DNA of 64,000 bases from CAZXEU01 sp965207385 (lineage in GTDB: Bacteria; Bacteroidota; Rhodothermia; Rhodothermales; Bin80): NCBI GenBank assembly GCA_965207385.1, contig CBDBLZ010000011.1, positions 1 through 64,000 of the forward strand. The letters run 5' to 3'. Within the stretch, counting starts at the first letter, position 1. Every line of letters begins with the position of its first letter. Made by a program: the position numbers and the translations under genes. Below are positions 41,237-50,287 of this stretch, piece after piece. The notes below the pieces were generated by a model. The model saw only the letters and a list, made by a program, of their open reading frames with translations, was not told where the DNA came from and made no database searches.

Positions 41237-41584
41237 ATGAATTACTCCGTAGACGAACGCTACAATGCCGTAGTCATCAAGTTCAAGGGCAACGTCATGG
41301 GCGGACCAGACGGGGCGCGCCTGCATGAACGTCTCCATCAGCTCAAGGAAGAGGGCAAGGTGAACGTCGTGGTAGACCTTGCAAGGGTAGGCTTCATGAA
41401 TTCCAGCGGGCTGGGCATGCTGATAAGTGGCATGACGACCATGCGCAACGCGGGAGGCGACCTTCGCCTGGCCAACCCGGCCGATCGCATCCAGTCGCTT
41501 CTGATCGTAACGAGGCTGATTACCGTGTTTCAGCATTACGATTCCGTGGACGAAGCCATTGCCAGCTATTCCTCCGAAGAGTAG
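41237..41584 (+). CDS. STAS-domain anti-sigma factor antagonist
   Basis: A 115-residue single-domain STAS protein like SpoIIAA/RsbV. The landmarks are VVIKFKGNVMGGPDG, NVVVDLARVGFMNSSGLGML with the Ser pair (56-57) where the partner-switching kinase phosphorylates, and the final helix ending YSSEE. It lies between secF (22-base gap) and purA (53-base gap), with a histidine kinase two genes on; no RsbW-like kinase is in the window. Target sigma factor unknown. Confidence 0.88.
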   Translation: MNYSVDERYNAVVIKFKGNVMGGPDGARLHERLHQLKEEGKVNVVVDLARVGFMNSSGLGMLISGMTTMRNAGGDLRLANPADRIQSLLIVTRLITVFQHYDSVDEAIASYSSEE

Positions 41585-41637
41585 CTTCGGAAAGCGGCGC
41601 GGCCTGCCGGGCTGAAACGTAGGGGCGAGGGGCGACA

Positions 41638-42930
41638 ATGGCGGTAACCGTCGTTATAGGGAGCCAGTGGGGAGACGAAGGCAAGGGAAAGATCGTTGAC
41701 CTGCTGAGCAGGGAAACGGACATCGTGGCGCGCTACCAGGGCGGCGCCAATGCGGGGCACACCATCCGGTGGGAAGACGAGACCTTCGTGCTCCACCTGC
41801 TGCCGAGCGGCATCTTCCATCGCCATGTAATGTGCGTGATCGGAAACGGCGTGGTGATCGATCCCGTGGCCCTGATGCGCGAGATCGATACGGTCTCGGC
41901 TCTGGGCTATGCAGTAGAGGGCCGGCTGCTCATCTCGCACAAGGCCCACCTCATCATGCCCTACCACAAGGCCATAGAACAGGCGCGTGAGCAGGCCCGG
42001 GATGCGGGTGCCATTGGCACCACGGGCCGCGGCATCGGGCCGGCATACGTGGACAAGTTTGCGCGCACGGGCATTCGCGTGGTCGACCTCCTGGATCGTG
42101 ATGTGCTTTCGCGCAAGCTGAAGGCGTCCATCGAGGAGAAGAATGCCATACTGCGGGGCGTTTACGGAGCAGAGCTGCTCTCCGTGGAGCGGATAATCGA
42201 AGAGTACGTGGAGTTTGACCGCAAGATCGATCCGTTTGTCACGGATACGTCCATGTACCTGCACCGGGCCATCAAGGATGGGAAGCAGATTCTGGCGGAA
42301 GGTGCGCAGGGCTCGCTGCTGGACGTGGACTTCGGGACGTATCCGTTTGTGACATCCAGTCACCCGACGGCCGGGGGAGCATGCACGGGCCTCGGCATTC
42401 CGCCCGTAGCCGTCAGTAGGGTGATCGGAGTAGTCAAGGCGTACTGCACGCGCGTGGGCAACGGTCCCTTGCCGACCGAGCTTGCCGATGGCGTTGGCGA
42501 ACATCTCCAGACAGTCGGGTCCGAATTCGGCGCCACCACGGGACGCAGCCGCCGGTGCGGCTGGCTGGATGCCGTTGCCCTGCGCTACACGGCGGCCATT
42601 AACGGCTTTACGGACATGGCCATTACCAAGATGGATGTGCTCTCCGGCGTGGATCCCATCCAGGTGTGCACGCGCTACCGGTACAACGGGCGCGAGCATG
42701 AACGCTTTCCTGCTGAAACGGAAACGCTTGAAGGCGTGGAGCCGGTTTACGAGACGCTCGCGGGATGGAGTGAGAACGTGACAGGCATGGAGCGCTTCGA
42801 CGATCTGCCTGTGGCGGCTCAGGATTACGTGCACTACCTGTCCCGGACCGTCGGCGTGGGTGTCAGCATGATCTCCACGGGGCCCAAGCGTTCGCAGATC
42901 ATCAGGGCGGACGTAGCTCCCGGGACATGA
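41638..42930 (+). CDS. purA: Adenylosuccinate synthetase
   Basis: GTP-dependent conversion of IMP and aspartate to adenylosuccinate in AMP synthesis. P-loop-type start VVIGSQWGDEGKGKIVDLLS with catalytic Asp and Lys; GGANAGHTI; the IMP-binding GTTGRGIGPAYVDK; TSSHPTAGGACTGLGI; TTGRSRRCGWLD; and STGPKR near the end. 430 residues, full length. Its stop overlaps the start of the next gene by 4 bases (ATGA), indicating translational coupling. Confidence 0.97.
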   Translation: MAVTVVIGSQWGDEGKGKIVDLLSRETDIVARYQGGANAGHTIRWEDETFVLHLLPSGIFHRHVMCVIGNGVVIDPVALMREIDTVSALGYAVEGRLLISHKAHLIMPYHKAIEQAREQARDAGAIGTTGRGIGPAYVDKFARTGIRVVDLLDRDVLSRKLKASIEEKNAILRGVYGAELLSVERIIEEYVEFDRKIDPFVTDTSMYLHRAIKDGKQILAEGAQGSLLDVDFGTYPFVTSSHPTAGGACTGLGIPPVAVSRVIGVVKAYCTRVGNGPLPTELADGVGEHLQTVGSEFGATTGRSRRCGWLDAVALRYTAAINGFTDMAITKMDVLSGVDPIQVCTRYRYNGREHERFPAETETLEGVEPVYETLAGWSENVTGMERFDDLPVAAQDYVHYLSRTVGVGVSMISTGPKRSQIIRADVAPGT

Positions 42931-44249
42931 AGGCCTATGTTCGTGCGGCGAATCTGAAGCGCGGGCTGATCATCGTCGCCGTCATCCTGGCTCTGGGCTC
43001 GCTGCTTTATACCAACGGGCTCGTCGACCGCCTGAGGACCCGTGAAAGCGAGGGCATGGAGATCTGGGCCAGAGCGCGCGAGGAAGTCGCGCGGTTGCCG
43101 GGAGCTGCTGCCGACCGCGAGAGCATTCGGCAACTGGCGGCACAGCTCCCCATCGAGGAACTGTCGCCGGAGCTGCGCCGCACGCTGCTTGATGTCCTTC
43201 TGACGGCCGAGCGCGGGACAGAGAATCCGCACAGCAACTTTCTCTTCGATGTCATCAGCAATTACTACGGGGATGTTCCGGCCATCATCACGGACAGCGC
43301 CGGCACGCCGCTCACCTGGCGCAACATCGATGTGGACGCTTCAGCGCCCGTTTCGCCAGCCGACTCGGCCCGCGTTGGGGAGCTGGTCGGCCGCATGCAG
43401 GAAGTGTACCCTCCGATTTTCATAGACGGAGGGCCGCTGTTCAGGCAGTTTGTGTATTACGATGAGTCCGACATTATACGGGAGCTGCGCCTGTACCCGG
43501 TTCTGCAACTTGTCATCGTCGGGCTCTTCATCCTTGTGGGCTACCTCGGCTTTTCATACGTAAGGCGGAGCGAACAGAGCAGCCTTTGGGTCGGCATGGC
43601 CCGTGAAGCAGCGCACCAGCTGGGCACTCCGCTTTCCAGTCTCATGGGCTGGATCGAAGTGCTGCGGCGGGGGGAGAAAGACCTGCAGACCACCGCCGTA
43701 GAGGAGATTGAGCAGGACGTGCAGCGTCTCAGCCGGGTTGCGCACCGCTTCAACGACATTGGATCATTGCCCAAACTGGACGAATGCCAGATCGCCCGGT
43801 GCGTGGAAAGCACGGCTGCCTACATGCGCCGCCGAATGCCTGAGCGCGGCGTTAGCCTCGCTGTTGACGTGCCGGAAGATCTGGCAGCCTCGCTCAACAA
43901 CCAGCTTTTTGAATGGGTTGTGGAGAACCTATTGAAGAATGCCCTGGACGCACTGGAATCCGGCAAGGGACAAATCGCGATTGCAGGCAGACGCGAGGAC
44001 AATAGTGTCATTCTGGAGGTGTCCGACACGGGAAAGGGAATTGAGCGTAACCAGTGGGAAGACGTATTCCGACCGGGCTACAGCACGAAGAAGCGGGGAT
44101 GGGGACTTGGGCTCAGCCTGGCAAAGCGCATTGTAGAGGACTATCACGGCGGGTCTCTCACGGTTGCAGAGTCCAGGCCGGGTCGTGGAACCACCTTCAG
44201 AATCGAATTGCCGGCGGCGGGTTATGGCACGAAGCCCAAGAGCCGTTAG
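42927..44249 (+). CDS. Membrane sensor histidine kinase
   Basis: A 440-residue kinase with two TMs (about 11-30 and 187-208) enclosing a periplasmic sensor region of about 155 residues without recognised fold. The dimerisation helix carries AREAAHQLGTPLSSLMGWIE with phospho-His at 230, followed by the N box (VVENLLKNALDALESG), G1 (DTGKGIERNQWEDVF) and G2 (KKRGWGLGLSLAKRIVED). The AAHQLGTP H-box is the type common in Bacteroidota/Rhodothermota. No response regulator is adjacent. Overlaps purA by 4 bases. Confidence 0.92.
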   Translation: MKAYVRAANLKRGLIIVAVILALGSLLYTNGLVDRLRTRESEGMEIWARAREEVARLPGAAADRESIRQLAAQLPIEELSPELRRTLLDVLLTAERGTENPHSNFLFDVISNYYGDVPAIITDSAGTPLTWRNIDVDASAPVSPADSARVGELVGRMQEVYPPIFIDGGPLFRQFVYYDESDIIRELRLYPVLQLVIVGLFILVGYLGFSYVRRSEQSSLWVGMAREAAHQLGTPLSSLMGWIEVLRRGEKDLQTTAVEEIEQDVQRLSRVAHRFNDIGSLPKLDECQIARCVESTAAYMRRRMPERGVSLAVDVPEDLAASLNNQLFEWVVENLLKNALDALESGKGQIAIAGRREDNSVILEVSDTGKGIERNQWEDVFRPGYSTKKRGWGLGLSLAKRIVEDYHGGSLTVAESRPGRGTTFRIELPAAGYGTKPKSR

Positions 44250-44253
44250 AATA

Positions 44254-44270
44254 GGCGACTGCCTGTCGCC
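44254..44270 (+). terminator. Possible weak terminator after the histidine kinase
   Basis: GGCGAC TGCCT GTCGCC, a 6-bp perfect stem 4 bases after the stop, followed by CTCGCC rather than a T-run. Weak at best. Confidence 0.3.
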
Positions 44271-44321
44271 CTCGCCTGCTCGTTATCTTAGTAGTGCCGA
44301 CATCGCGCCAGAAATGAAAGG

Positions 44322-46100
44322 ATGAGACTGCTTGAATATCTACAGATCCGGAATTTCAAGTGCTTTGGCGATGTTCAGCGTATTGACCTGGACCATCCGG
44401 CCGTCCTGATCGGTCCGAACAACTGTGGCAAGACCACGGCCCTTCAGGCTATTGCGTTATGGTCGCAGGCGGTCAAGACCTGGTACGATTCCAAGGGTTC
44501 GGCTCCTCCCAAGAAGAGGACTGCTACAGCCCTCAATCGGCTGAATCTCGTTTCAGTGCCCGTGCAGCGCACACGTTACTTTTGGCACAACACACGTGTG
44601 CGTGCGGGTCGTTCGACTATCAGGATGGAAATCACGCTAGGCATGCTGCATGAGCGCCAGGTTGTGCCCGTGACCATGGCCTTTCGCAGCCAGGGCGATG
44701 AATTGATCTATTGCGCGCCTGACAATGCGACGCTTGCAAGGCCTGGACTGATTGAGGCTGCCGCACGCCTGAACGTCGAGCTGCTTTATCCGATGTCAGG
44801 ACTCGAGATCGAGGAGCCGATTCTCCAGCCCGGAAGAATTGATGTGCTGCTAGGGCAGGGACAGACAGCCCAGGTATTGCGCAATCTGTGCCTGCTCGTT
44901 TACAAGAACTCTGCCGAAGACTGGCAGCGCATTGTGGACTGGATCGATCGACTCTTCGCCGTGGAGTTGGGCGAACCAACGGAAACTCCGCTTGGCACGA
45001 TTTATCTGGGATACCGCCAGGAGGATGTGAAGGAAGAGCTGGGAATCACCCTCGCGGGACGTGGATTGCAGCAGATGCTTCTGATACTGGCCTACCTGTT
45101 TTCGCACCGGCGCAGCATCCTGCTGATAGACGAACCGGACGCCCATCTAGAGATCCTGCGCCAAAGACAGGTATACGTCCTGCTGCGCGATATGGCCGCT
45201 GCCAATGGTTCCCAGGTTATTCTCGTGACGCACTCTGAAGTGATCATGGACGAAGCCCAGGAGGAGAACTTGACCCTGCTGCTGGATGGATCGGCCGATA
45301 ATCTGTCGTCGAAGGCAGATATCAACAAGACACTTAGGCACTTTGGAGCAGCCCACTATATGCGGGCAAGGCAGCACGGATATGTGCTGTACCTGGAGGG
45401 GCGAACCGATCTCGACATTCTTGTTGCACTGGCGGCGCGGCTGGATCATCCGGTTGCGGCCTCATTTGACAAAGGGATCAACGCCTACTTTGTGCAGGAC
45501 AATTTCCCGGACAGGGACATGGCGTCCGAGATTGAGCGCGTTGAAGGCGGCTTCGGCCTGACTCCACGGAAGCACTTTTTTGCACTCCGTGGCATGCTCC
45601 CCGGACTTCGCGGTCTTGCGATCCTTGACCGTGATGCTTCGGCTCGAGCAAGCGGTGTTGCCGGAGATCTCGACTCGAGATATTGGGACCGGTACGAAAT
45701 AGAGAATTACTTCGTTACGCCGAGCGTGCTCAGGGAATTCGTAGGTCATGCCCGGCCCGAGGAGCCTCTTTTTGTAGAGCTTGCGATTCGCGAGGCAGAC
45801 GACGTACTGGATAGTCTGATTCAGGAGAGGCTGTTTGCCGGTTCCTCATCAGATTTCTCCACGTGGTCGAAGCTGGATGAAGACGCCAAGCGTCTGCTTT
45901 GGGATGCCAATACGCGGCGGGTGAAGCTTAGCAGTTTCGCTGAAGAATTCTTCGTCGAGTTGGCGAGCCGTCTGGGCGACCAGCATCTGCTTCGCAAGGG
46001 CGAGTTCTTTCGACTAGTGGAATTTGCTGATCCCGACCTAATTGCGGAGGAAGTCGTGGAGAACCTGGATGCGCTGCAGTCCCTTCTGAACGGCGTGTGA
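44322..46100 (+). CDS. OLD-family-like ATPase with TOPRIM-type C-terminal nuclease domain
   Basis: A 592-residue SMC/ABC-type ATPase of the overcoming-lysogenisation-defect (OLD) kind. Seen: a RecF/OLD-like start LQIRNFKCFGDVQRIDL, Walker A GPNNCGKTT (31-39), the ABC signature region LAGRGLQQML (about 243-252), Walker B SILLIDEPDAHLE (about 265-277), and the H-loop VILVTHSEVIMDEA. The second half has TOPRIM-like acidic motifs: YLEGRTDLDIL (about 356-366) and LAILDRDAS (about 431-439), spaced as in OLD nucleases. Such proteins act as DNA-end nucleases in phage defence (P2 OLD, GajA). No GajB-like helicase or other partner is adjacent: purA and kinase upstream, convergent gene downstream. Complete, in one frame. 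Defence role is inference. Confidence 0.85.
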   Translation: MRLLEYLQIRNFKCFGDVQRIDLDHPAVLIGPNNCGKTTALQAIALWSQAVKTWYDSKGSAPPKKRTATALNRLNLVSVPVQRTRYFWHNTRVRAGRSTIRMEITLGMLHERQVVPVTMAFRSQGDELIYCAPDNATLARPGLIEAAARLNVELLYPMSGLEIEEPILQPGRIDVLLGQGQTAQVLRNLCLLVYKNSAEDWQRIVDWIDRLFAVELGEPTETPLGTIYLGYRQEDVKEELGITLAGRGLQQMLLILAYLFSHRRSILLIDEPDAHLEILRQRQVYVLLRDMAAANGSQVILVTHSEVIMDEAQEENLTLLLDGSADNLSSKADINKTLRHFGAAHYMRARQHGYVLYLEGRTDLDILVALAARLDHPVAASFDKGINAYFVQDNFPDRDMASEIERVEGGFGLTPRKHFFALRGMLPGLRGLAILDRDASARASGVAGDLDSRYWDRYEIENYFVTPSVLREFVGHARPEEPLFVELAIREADDVLDSLIQERLFAGSSSDFSTWSKLDEDAKRLLWDANTRRVKLSSFAEEFFVELASRLGDQHLLRKGEFFRLVEFADPDLIAEEVVENLDALQSLLNGV

Positions 46101-46232
46101 CCGCGGGAAGATGCCGAATGAGCCGCGGAATCAGCCGGCCGTAGAAGGTGTTAGCACGTGTCAATGACCGCACAGCACGCCGCGTGCATTTGTGCCCATG
46201 CTCCCGCGGAAAGAGAGATGCGGCGTTTCGTG

Positions 46233-47033
46233 TCAGGCCGAAGGAGTCTGCCTGCTTTCCACGAATACGAGGTTAATGGGTGTGCCTCGCCGGATGTTCA
46301 ATAGGGATGCCGCATGGCCTTCATTGACGGCCACTTCCAGGTAGCCGTCGCTGCCGAATAGAAGAAGCGGCTCACCCTTGTCGACGCTCGCGTACGTGCC
46401 TCGCACGCCTGCGACGATGGCGCTGCCCACGTAGCCCTTGACGTCTCGGCCACGCTGCCGCCGCTCCAGCACGCTGCGCGTGACGTTCGAAATGCAGTTG
46501 CCGAAGTTGTCAATGTGAACGATCCAGCCGCGAATGCCGCTGTCGTCTTCGGTGGGAATCGCCCAGTGCAGTGGAGTCAGCGCGCCGATGGGAGTGCCCA
46601 CCTCTTCAAGATGGCACCCGGTGGCGAGTCGTGCAGCAGCCGGGGCGAAGACGTCCCTGCCATGGAACGTGGCGCTGGCGCCCGCGGAGTCGAGTTCGAC
46701 CAGGCCGTCGGGTTTCGACTCGCCGTTCATCAATAGTGAAAACAGCCCGTTGTCCGGCCCCACGTACATGTGGCCGCCCGCCTCAAGCGCAACGCACCGG
46801 CGCGGACTTCCGACACCCGGATCCACCACTACCAGGTGGATCGATCCCTCCGGATAGTGCGGCGCTGCCTGGCGGAGCACAAAGGCCGCCTCCATCACGT
46901 CGAATGGTGCGATGCTGTGAGAAATATCCACGATCCTGGCCTCCGGCGCTACTGACAGGATCACGCCCTTCATGGCGGCCACGTAGCCGTCCCTGCTGCC
47001 AAAGTCCGTGGTTATCGTGATAATCCGAAGCAA
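46233..47033 (-). CDS. SAM hydroxide adenosyltransferase family protein
   Basis: A 266-residue member of the DUF62/chlorinase-fluorinase superfamily, hydrolysing S-adenosylmethionine to adenosine and methionine in characterised relatives. Signatures: TITTDFGSRDGYVAAMKGV, IVDISHSIAPFDVMEAAF, VVVDPGVGSPRRCVAL, YVGPDNGLFS, and TFHGRDVFAPAAARLATG with the hydroxide-type Asp/Arg/His set. It starts 15 bases after the TonB-dependent receptor stop on the same strand, suggesting an operon; related genes often sit near vitamin or cofactor uptake systems, but the transported ligand here is unknown. Convergent with the OLD-like gene. Confidence 0.92.
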   Translation of the reverse strand: MLRIITITTDFGSRDGYVAAMKGVILSVAPEARIVDISHSIAPFDVMEAAFVLRQAAPHYPEGSIHLVVVDPGVGSPRRCVALEAGGHMYVGPDNGLFSLLMNGESKPDGLVELDSAGASATFHGRDVFAPAAARLATGCHLEEVGTPIGALTPLHWAIPTEDDSGIRGWIVHIDNFGNCISNVTRSVLERRQRGRDVKGYVGSAIVAGVRGTYASVDKGEPLLLFGSDGYLEVAVNEGHAASLLNIRRGTPINLVFVESRQTPSA

Positions 47034-47048
47034 GGCGAGGGTTCTATT

Positions 47049-49037
47049 CTACAGGGTGATCGCGGCACCGGCCTGCAGGGACCGCGTCTGTGCGGGCTCG
47101 AAATACCGCCCGCCGAAGGCGTTTACCACAACGGATCCGCTGTAAGAAGAATTCAGCATATTCTGGATGCGAACGAAGGGTTGAACGCGGGCGCGAAAGC
47201 CAACATACAGGTCAACGGTTGCGAAGCCGTCGCTAAGCGTGTAGTTGTCATCGTCCACCCACATGCCGGAAGCGCCTGAAAAGGCTATTTCGCCGCTTAT
47301 GCGGCGGATGCGTGTGCGCACGCTCGCCTGCAAGTGGAGGTTGGGTACTCCGGGAATCAGCTTGCCACGATTGAAGCGGTCGAGGAAGACAAAGTAATTG
47401 AACGTGTTCACGAGACGGGCACTCGTGGCACTGTCCCTCGGCCAATCCAGGACAAACTCCAGGCCATGGTGGATGCTCTTGCCCCGGTTGCTGTAATGGA
47501 TGGGACCGTCCGCCACTTCTTCGGGCCGGAGCCGGTCGCGGACATGCAGCTGGTAGACGGCAACGTCATAGGTTAGTCGACGATACACGCCGCGCCCGCC
47601 TACTTCTATGCCGAGCGTGCGCTGCGGCCTGAGGTCCGGATGGAATCCACCCCGGCCGTCGGGGCGGTTGACCAGTTCTGTCGTGGTAGGCGTCTCAAAC
47701 GCCGTGCTGAAATTGGCGTACGCGCTGCGGTAAAGGACCCCGATGCTCGGGCTGATGGCCGAAAAGTTGCGCTCTCCCGACTGGTCGCCATTAGGCAGGT
47801 GGTTGTCGGTCATGGAAAAGCGCACCAGGTCCGCGCGCACGGCGCCGGAGGCCCGTATTTCGCCGAGCAGCCGCCCGTGTGCGGCCGCGAAGACCCCCGT
47901 GTTGACTACATTTTCCCGCTGGTCCAGGCGCAACTGGCTGCCAGGCTGCCCGCCGTCATTGTCGTGATTCAGCCTTGCATCGGCCAGCATTCGCAGCGAT
48001 GCTCCGGCGCTCCACCAGGACCTCCTTAGCTGGACGTGTGCTCCGCCTCCGCGGCGTTCTAGGTCGATGAACGCGTACGTCAGGGGGTTCTCTAGTCTTC
48101 GCACCACGCCAAAGGCGCTCGCCGTCACCTCTCCAAGTGCCGTCTCCGAGCGCAGCGTGAGTCCGCTCTGGACATGCGTACTGACCTTGCCTGCGCGGGT
48201 TGCCACAAAGCGGGGAGCCGCCTGGCGCGGATCCAGCCGGAACTGCTCTTCCGTCAGGGCTCCCGGCGACTCCGTGTTAAGGTGAGCTGCGGCTACCACC
48301 CATCGCAGCGTGGTGCGGGAGCCAAGGTTGGAGAGTCCCTGGAGGCCGCCTCGCAAGAAGCTCCCGGAGCTGTGCTCGCGGTATCCATTGGCGCTGACCC
48401 TTGAGCCGTGCACGTGAAGCCGGTGGCGGCCGCGGTGGATGCCTGTTGCTGCTGCCACCTGGCGGAGTCCATAACTTCCGCCCATCAGCCGAACGCGGGT
48501 CTCGGCGACCGGAGGCGCGGTGTCCAGAAAGAGCACCCCGCCGCTTCCGTTTCCCCAGTATGCCGAGGCCGGGCCGCGAAGCACCTCTGCGCGCCGCACG
48601 AACACAGGATCTGCCGCATCCAGCACCGACTGGCCGTCAGCCATGGTGAGCGGAATGCCGTCCAGGACAACCTGAACGCCCCTTACGCCAAAGGCGGACC
48701 GGTAACCCATCCCGCGTATGACCAGCCGCTCCCCGAGGGCGTAGTGCCCACGCTCGCGCAGCCACACGCCGGGAAGCCCGCGAAGCGCGCGCTCAAGCGA
48801 GAGTCCCGGCTCCATCTGCGGCTGCGCCCGCTCCAGCAGCGTGACAGAGCGGGGGGCATGGGCCTCCGTTTCCGTGGCACGCGTTGCCTGGATTTCGATG
48901 GCTGGCAGGGTTATGGTTGTGGTGTCGGCAGCCTGACCACTGGCCGAGGCGGCCGGAAGCAGAAGCATCCCGGCCAGGAGCCGAATGGGAAAGTGTTTCA
49001 AGATCTGAATCGGTTCTTGTCCAAAGGGCCCGTTCAT
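47049..49037 (-). CDS. TonB-dependent outer-membrane receptor
   Basis: A 662-residue barrel receptor. N-terminal signal (IRLLAGMLLLPAASASGQAA), plug domain with LPAIEIQATRATETEAHAPR (TonB-box region), LSLERALRGLPGVWLRERG, LVIRGMGYRSAFGVRGVQVV, the ILDGIPLTMADGQSVLD-type block and VEVLRGPASAYWGNGSGGV-like (AEVLRGPASAYWGNGSGGV), then about 22 strands. C-terminus FEPAQTRSLQAGAAITL is barrel-like. Start at 49037 or an internal TTG about 12 codons later, nearer the signal peptide; not decidable. Shorter than SusC receptors and without the SusC N-terminal extension; iron, cobalamin or other small-ligand uptake is possible. Followed after 15 bases by the SAM hydrolase gene. Confidence 0.92.
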   Translation of the reverse strand: MNGPFGQEPIQILKHFPIRLLAGMLLLPAASASGQAADTTTITLPAIEIQATRATETEAHAPRSVTLLERAQPQMEPGLSLERALRGLPGVWLRERGHYALGERLVIRGMGYRSAFGVRGVQVVLDGIPLTMADGQSVLDAADPVFVRRAEVLRGPASAYWGNGSGGVLFLDTAPPVAETRVRLMGGSYGLRQVAAATGIHRGRHRLHVHGSRVSANGYREHSSGSFLRGGLQGLSNLGSRTTLRWVVAAAHLNTESPGALTEEQFRLDPRQAAPRFVATRAGKVSTHVQSGLTLRSETALGEVTASAFGVVRRLENPLTYAFIDLERRGGGAHVQLRRSWWSAGASLRMLADARLNHDNDGGQPGSQLRLDQRENVVNTGVFAAAHGRLLGEIRASGAVRADLVRFSMTDNHLPNGDQSGERNFSAISPSIGVLYRSAYANFSTAFETPTTTELVNRPDGRGGFHPDLRPQRTLGIEVGGRGVYRRLTYDVAVYQLHVRDRLRPEEVADGPIHYSNRGKSIHHGLEFVLDWPRDSATSARLVNTFNYFVFLDRFNRGKLIPGVPNLHLQASVRTRIRRISGEIAFSGASGMWVDDDNYTLSDGFATVDLYVGFRARVQPFVRIQNMLNSSYSGSVVVNAFGGRYFEPAQTRSLQAGAAITL

Positions 49038-49722
49038 GGGTGTGCACGCACTTGGCGTGTACGTGATCCACAGGGGACCTGTTCGCGTCCGGGATCCTGC
49101 TTTCCCAAATGATGGCGTGACGCAGCCAGCCTGTATTTCATAATGTCTCTGTCCGCGGATAGTCGGCCCCTTTGGCAGTGCCCCACAGGGACAGGCCGAA
49201 CCCGCAGAGGCTCATGCAACAATTACCATGCGCGGCAGGTGCCGCTCCAGCCTCGAACAAGGTATTACCGGACGCCAATAGCTGAAACTCGTCAATTTGC
49301 GAGAGCGAATCGAAAGAGGTGACGGCCAGCGGAGCGCAGGTACCGGGACTTCCGCCGCGGCATTGATGCCCGGCTACGGGCTCCGCTTGGCTGTCCGGTC
49401 ATGCGCCAGGGTCGCGAGTCAGACTCGGCTGACGCGACCGCTGGCCTTGTTTGCTATACTCCTGGTCTGGCTTCGGAGTGAAGCGAAGCCTTAGTCCCGG
49501 CAACCAGCAAATAAGGATACGGGGCAATACTCTCGAAGGAGATTGTGCACTGGGCAGGAATGCGCGAGTTCGGGATTCAGCCTGGACCGGTCCCAATTGC
49601 CACGAACTCCCGTATCTGGATGAATGCGAACGGCGGGCTCAAGGCTCCATTGAGCACTGTGGGCGTATACGTTCTTCAAGGTGCTGGATCGCACTCGGCA
49701 TATACACCGATAATTGCCAGTA
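49038..49722. other. Intergenic region upstream of the toxin-antitoxin pair
   Basis: Short frames only. A TGCTATACT extended -10-like motif is at 49452-49460, without a good -35; distance to the antitoxin ATG is about 260 bases. No RNA gene seen. Confidence 0.4.
49452..49460 (+). promoter_or_regulatory. Possible extended -10 promoter element
   Basis: TGCTATACT fits TGnTATAAT in its extended -10 part. No convincing -35 is 17 bases upstream, so this is a weak call. Confidence 0.25.
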
Positions 49723-49908
49723 ATGCAGTCCGAAAAGACGCATAATTCCGCGCCATCCCGGTCGGCGCGCGGTGCCAGACAAGCCTCCAAGGCAAGGCTC
49801 ACGCTGCCTGTATCGAAGGGAGGATCGGTCAGCCCGACTTCGGAGAGGATTATTAAGGAGATATCAGTCAAATACCGGAAAGCAATACAGCTGCTGGCAG
49901 ATCGGTAG
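49723..49908 (+). CDS. Putative Doc-partner antitoxin
   Basis: A 61-residue protein (ATG 49723; MQSEKTHNSAPSRSARGARQ) whose basic, disordered N-terminus and C-terminal segment TSERIIKEISVKYRKAIQLL look like the toxin-neutralising tail of small antitoxins paired with Doc/Fic toxins. It precedes the Doc ORF and ends at about the first conserved toxin residues, as in coupled toxin-antitoxin operons. No AbrB- or Phd-type DNA-binding fold is obvious. Identification rests on context and composition. Confidence 0.6.
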   Translation: MQSEKTHNSAPSRSARGARQASKARLTLPVSKGGSVSPTSERIIKEISVKYRKAIQLLADR

Positions 49909-50287
49909 GCCACATTACCACATATCTCTCGCTGATGCGATCCACGCACATGAGGAGGCTCTCAAAGCCGGCGGTGCTTCAGGGCTTCTGAGCGAACATC
50001 GCATCCAGTCGGCCATTGCGCGTCCGTACTCGGGCTACTTCCGTCGCATCCACAGGAAGGCAGCCGCGCTGGTTCATGGCGTTGTCTCCAATCACGGGTT
50101 TGTGGACGGCAACAAGAGGACCGCTCTATACCTCGCCGTTTTGCTTGCAATCAGGAGCGGATACGATCTGGCGATAGAATGCCAGGAAGAGTTTGCTAAT
50201 GTCATAGTACGAGTAGGCGGCGGGGAGCTCTGCATGGACGAGCTCGCGGAGTGGTTTCGAGGCCGCTTGTCGAGGACAGGCTCATAG
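49772..50287 (+). CDS. doc: Fic/Doc-type toxin (start codon uncertain)
   Basis: Death-on-curing family toxin: phosphorylates or AMPylates targets such as EF-Tu in known members. The real domain begins at about 49912 with PHYHISLADAIHAHEEALKA, followed by GLLSEHRIQSAIARPYSGYF, and the active-site motif HGFVDGNKRTALYLAVLLAI, where His-x-Phe-x-x-Gly-Asn-Lys is diagnostic of Doc. It ends with the GGELCMDELAEWFR helix. No ATG, GTG or TTG exists in frame between 49772 (GTG, within the antitoxin gene) and the domain start, so either the GTG is used, giving an overlapping start, or a base is missing near 49907. Catalytic residues are intact. Confidence 0.78.
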   Translation: MPDKPPRQGSRCLYRREDRSARLRRGLLRRYQSNTGKQYSCWQIGRPHYHISLADAIHAHEEALKAGGASGLLSEHRIQSAIARPYSGYFRRIHRKAAALVHGVVSNHGFVDGNKRTALYLAVLLAIRSGYDLAIECQEEFANVIVRVGGGELCMDELAEWFRGRLSRTGS

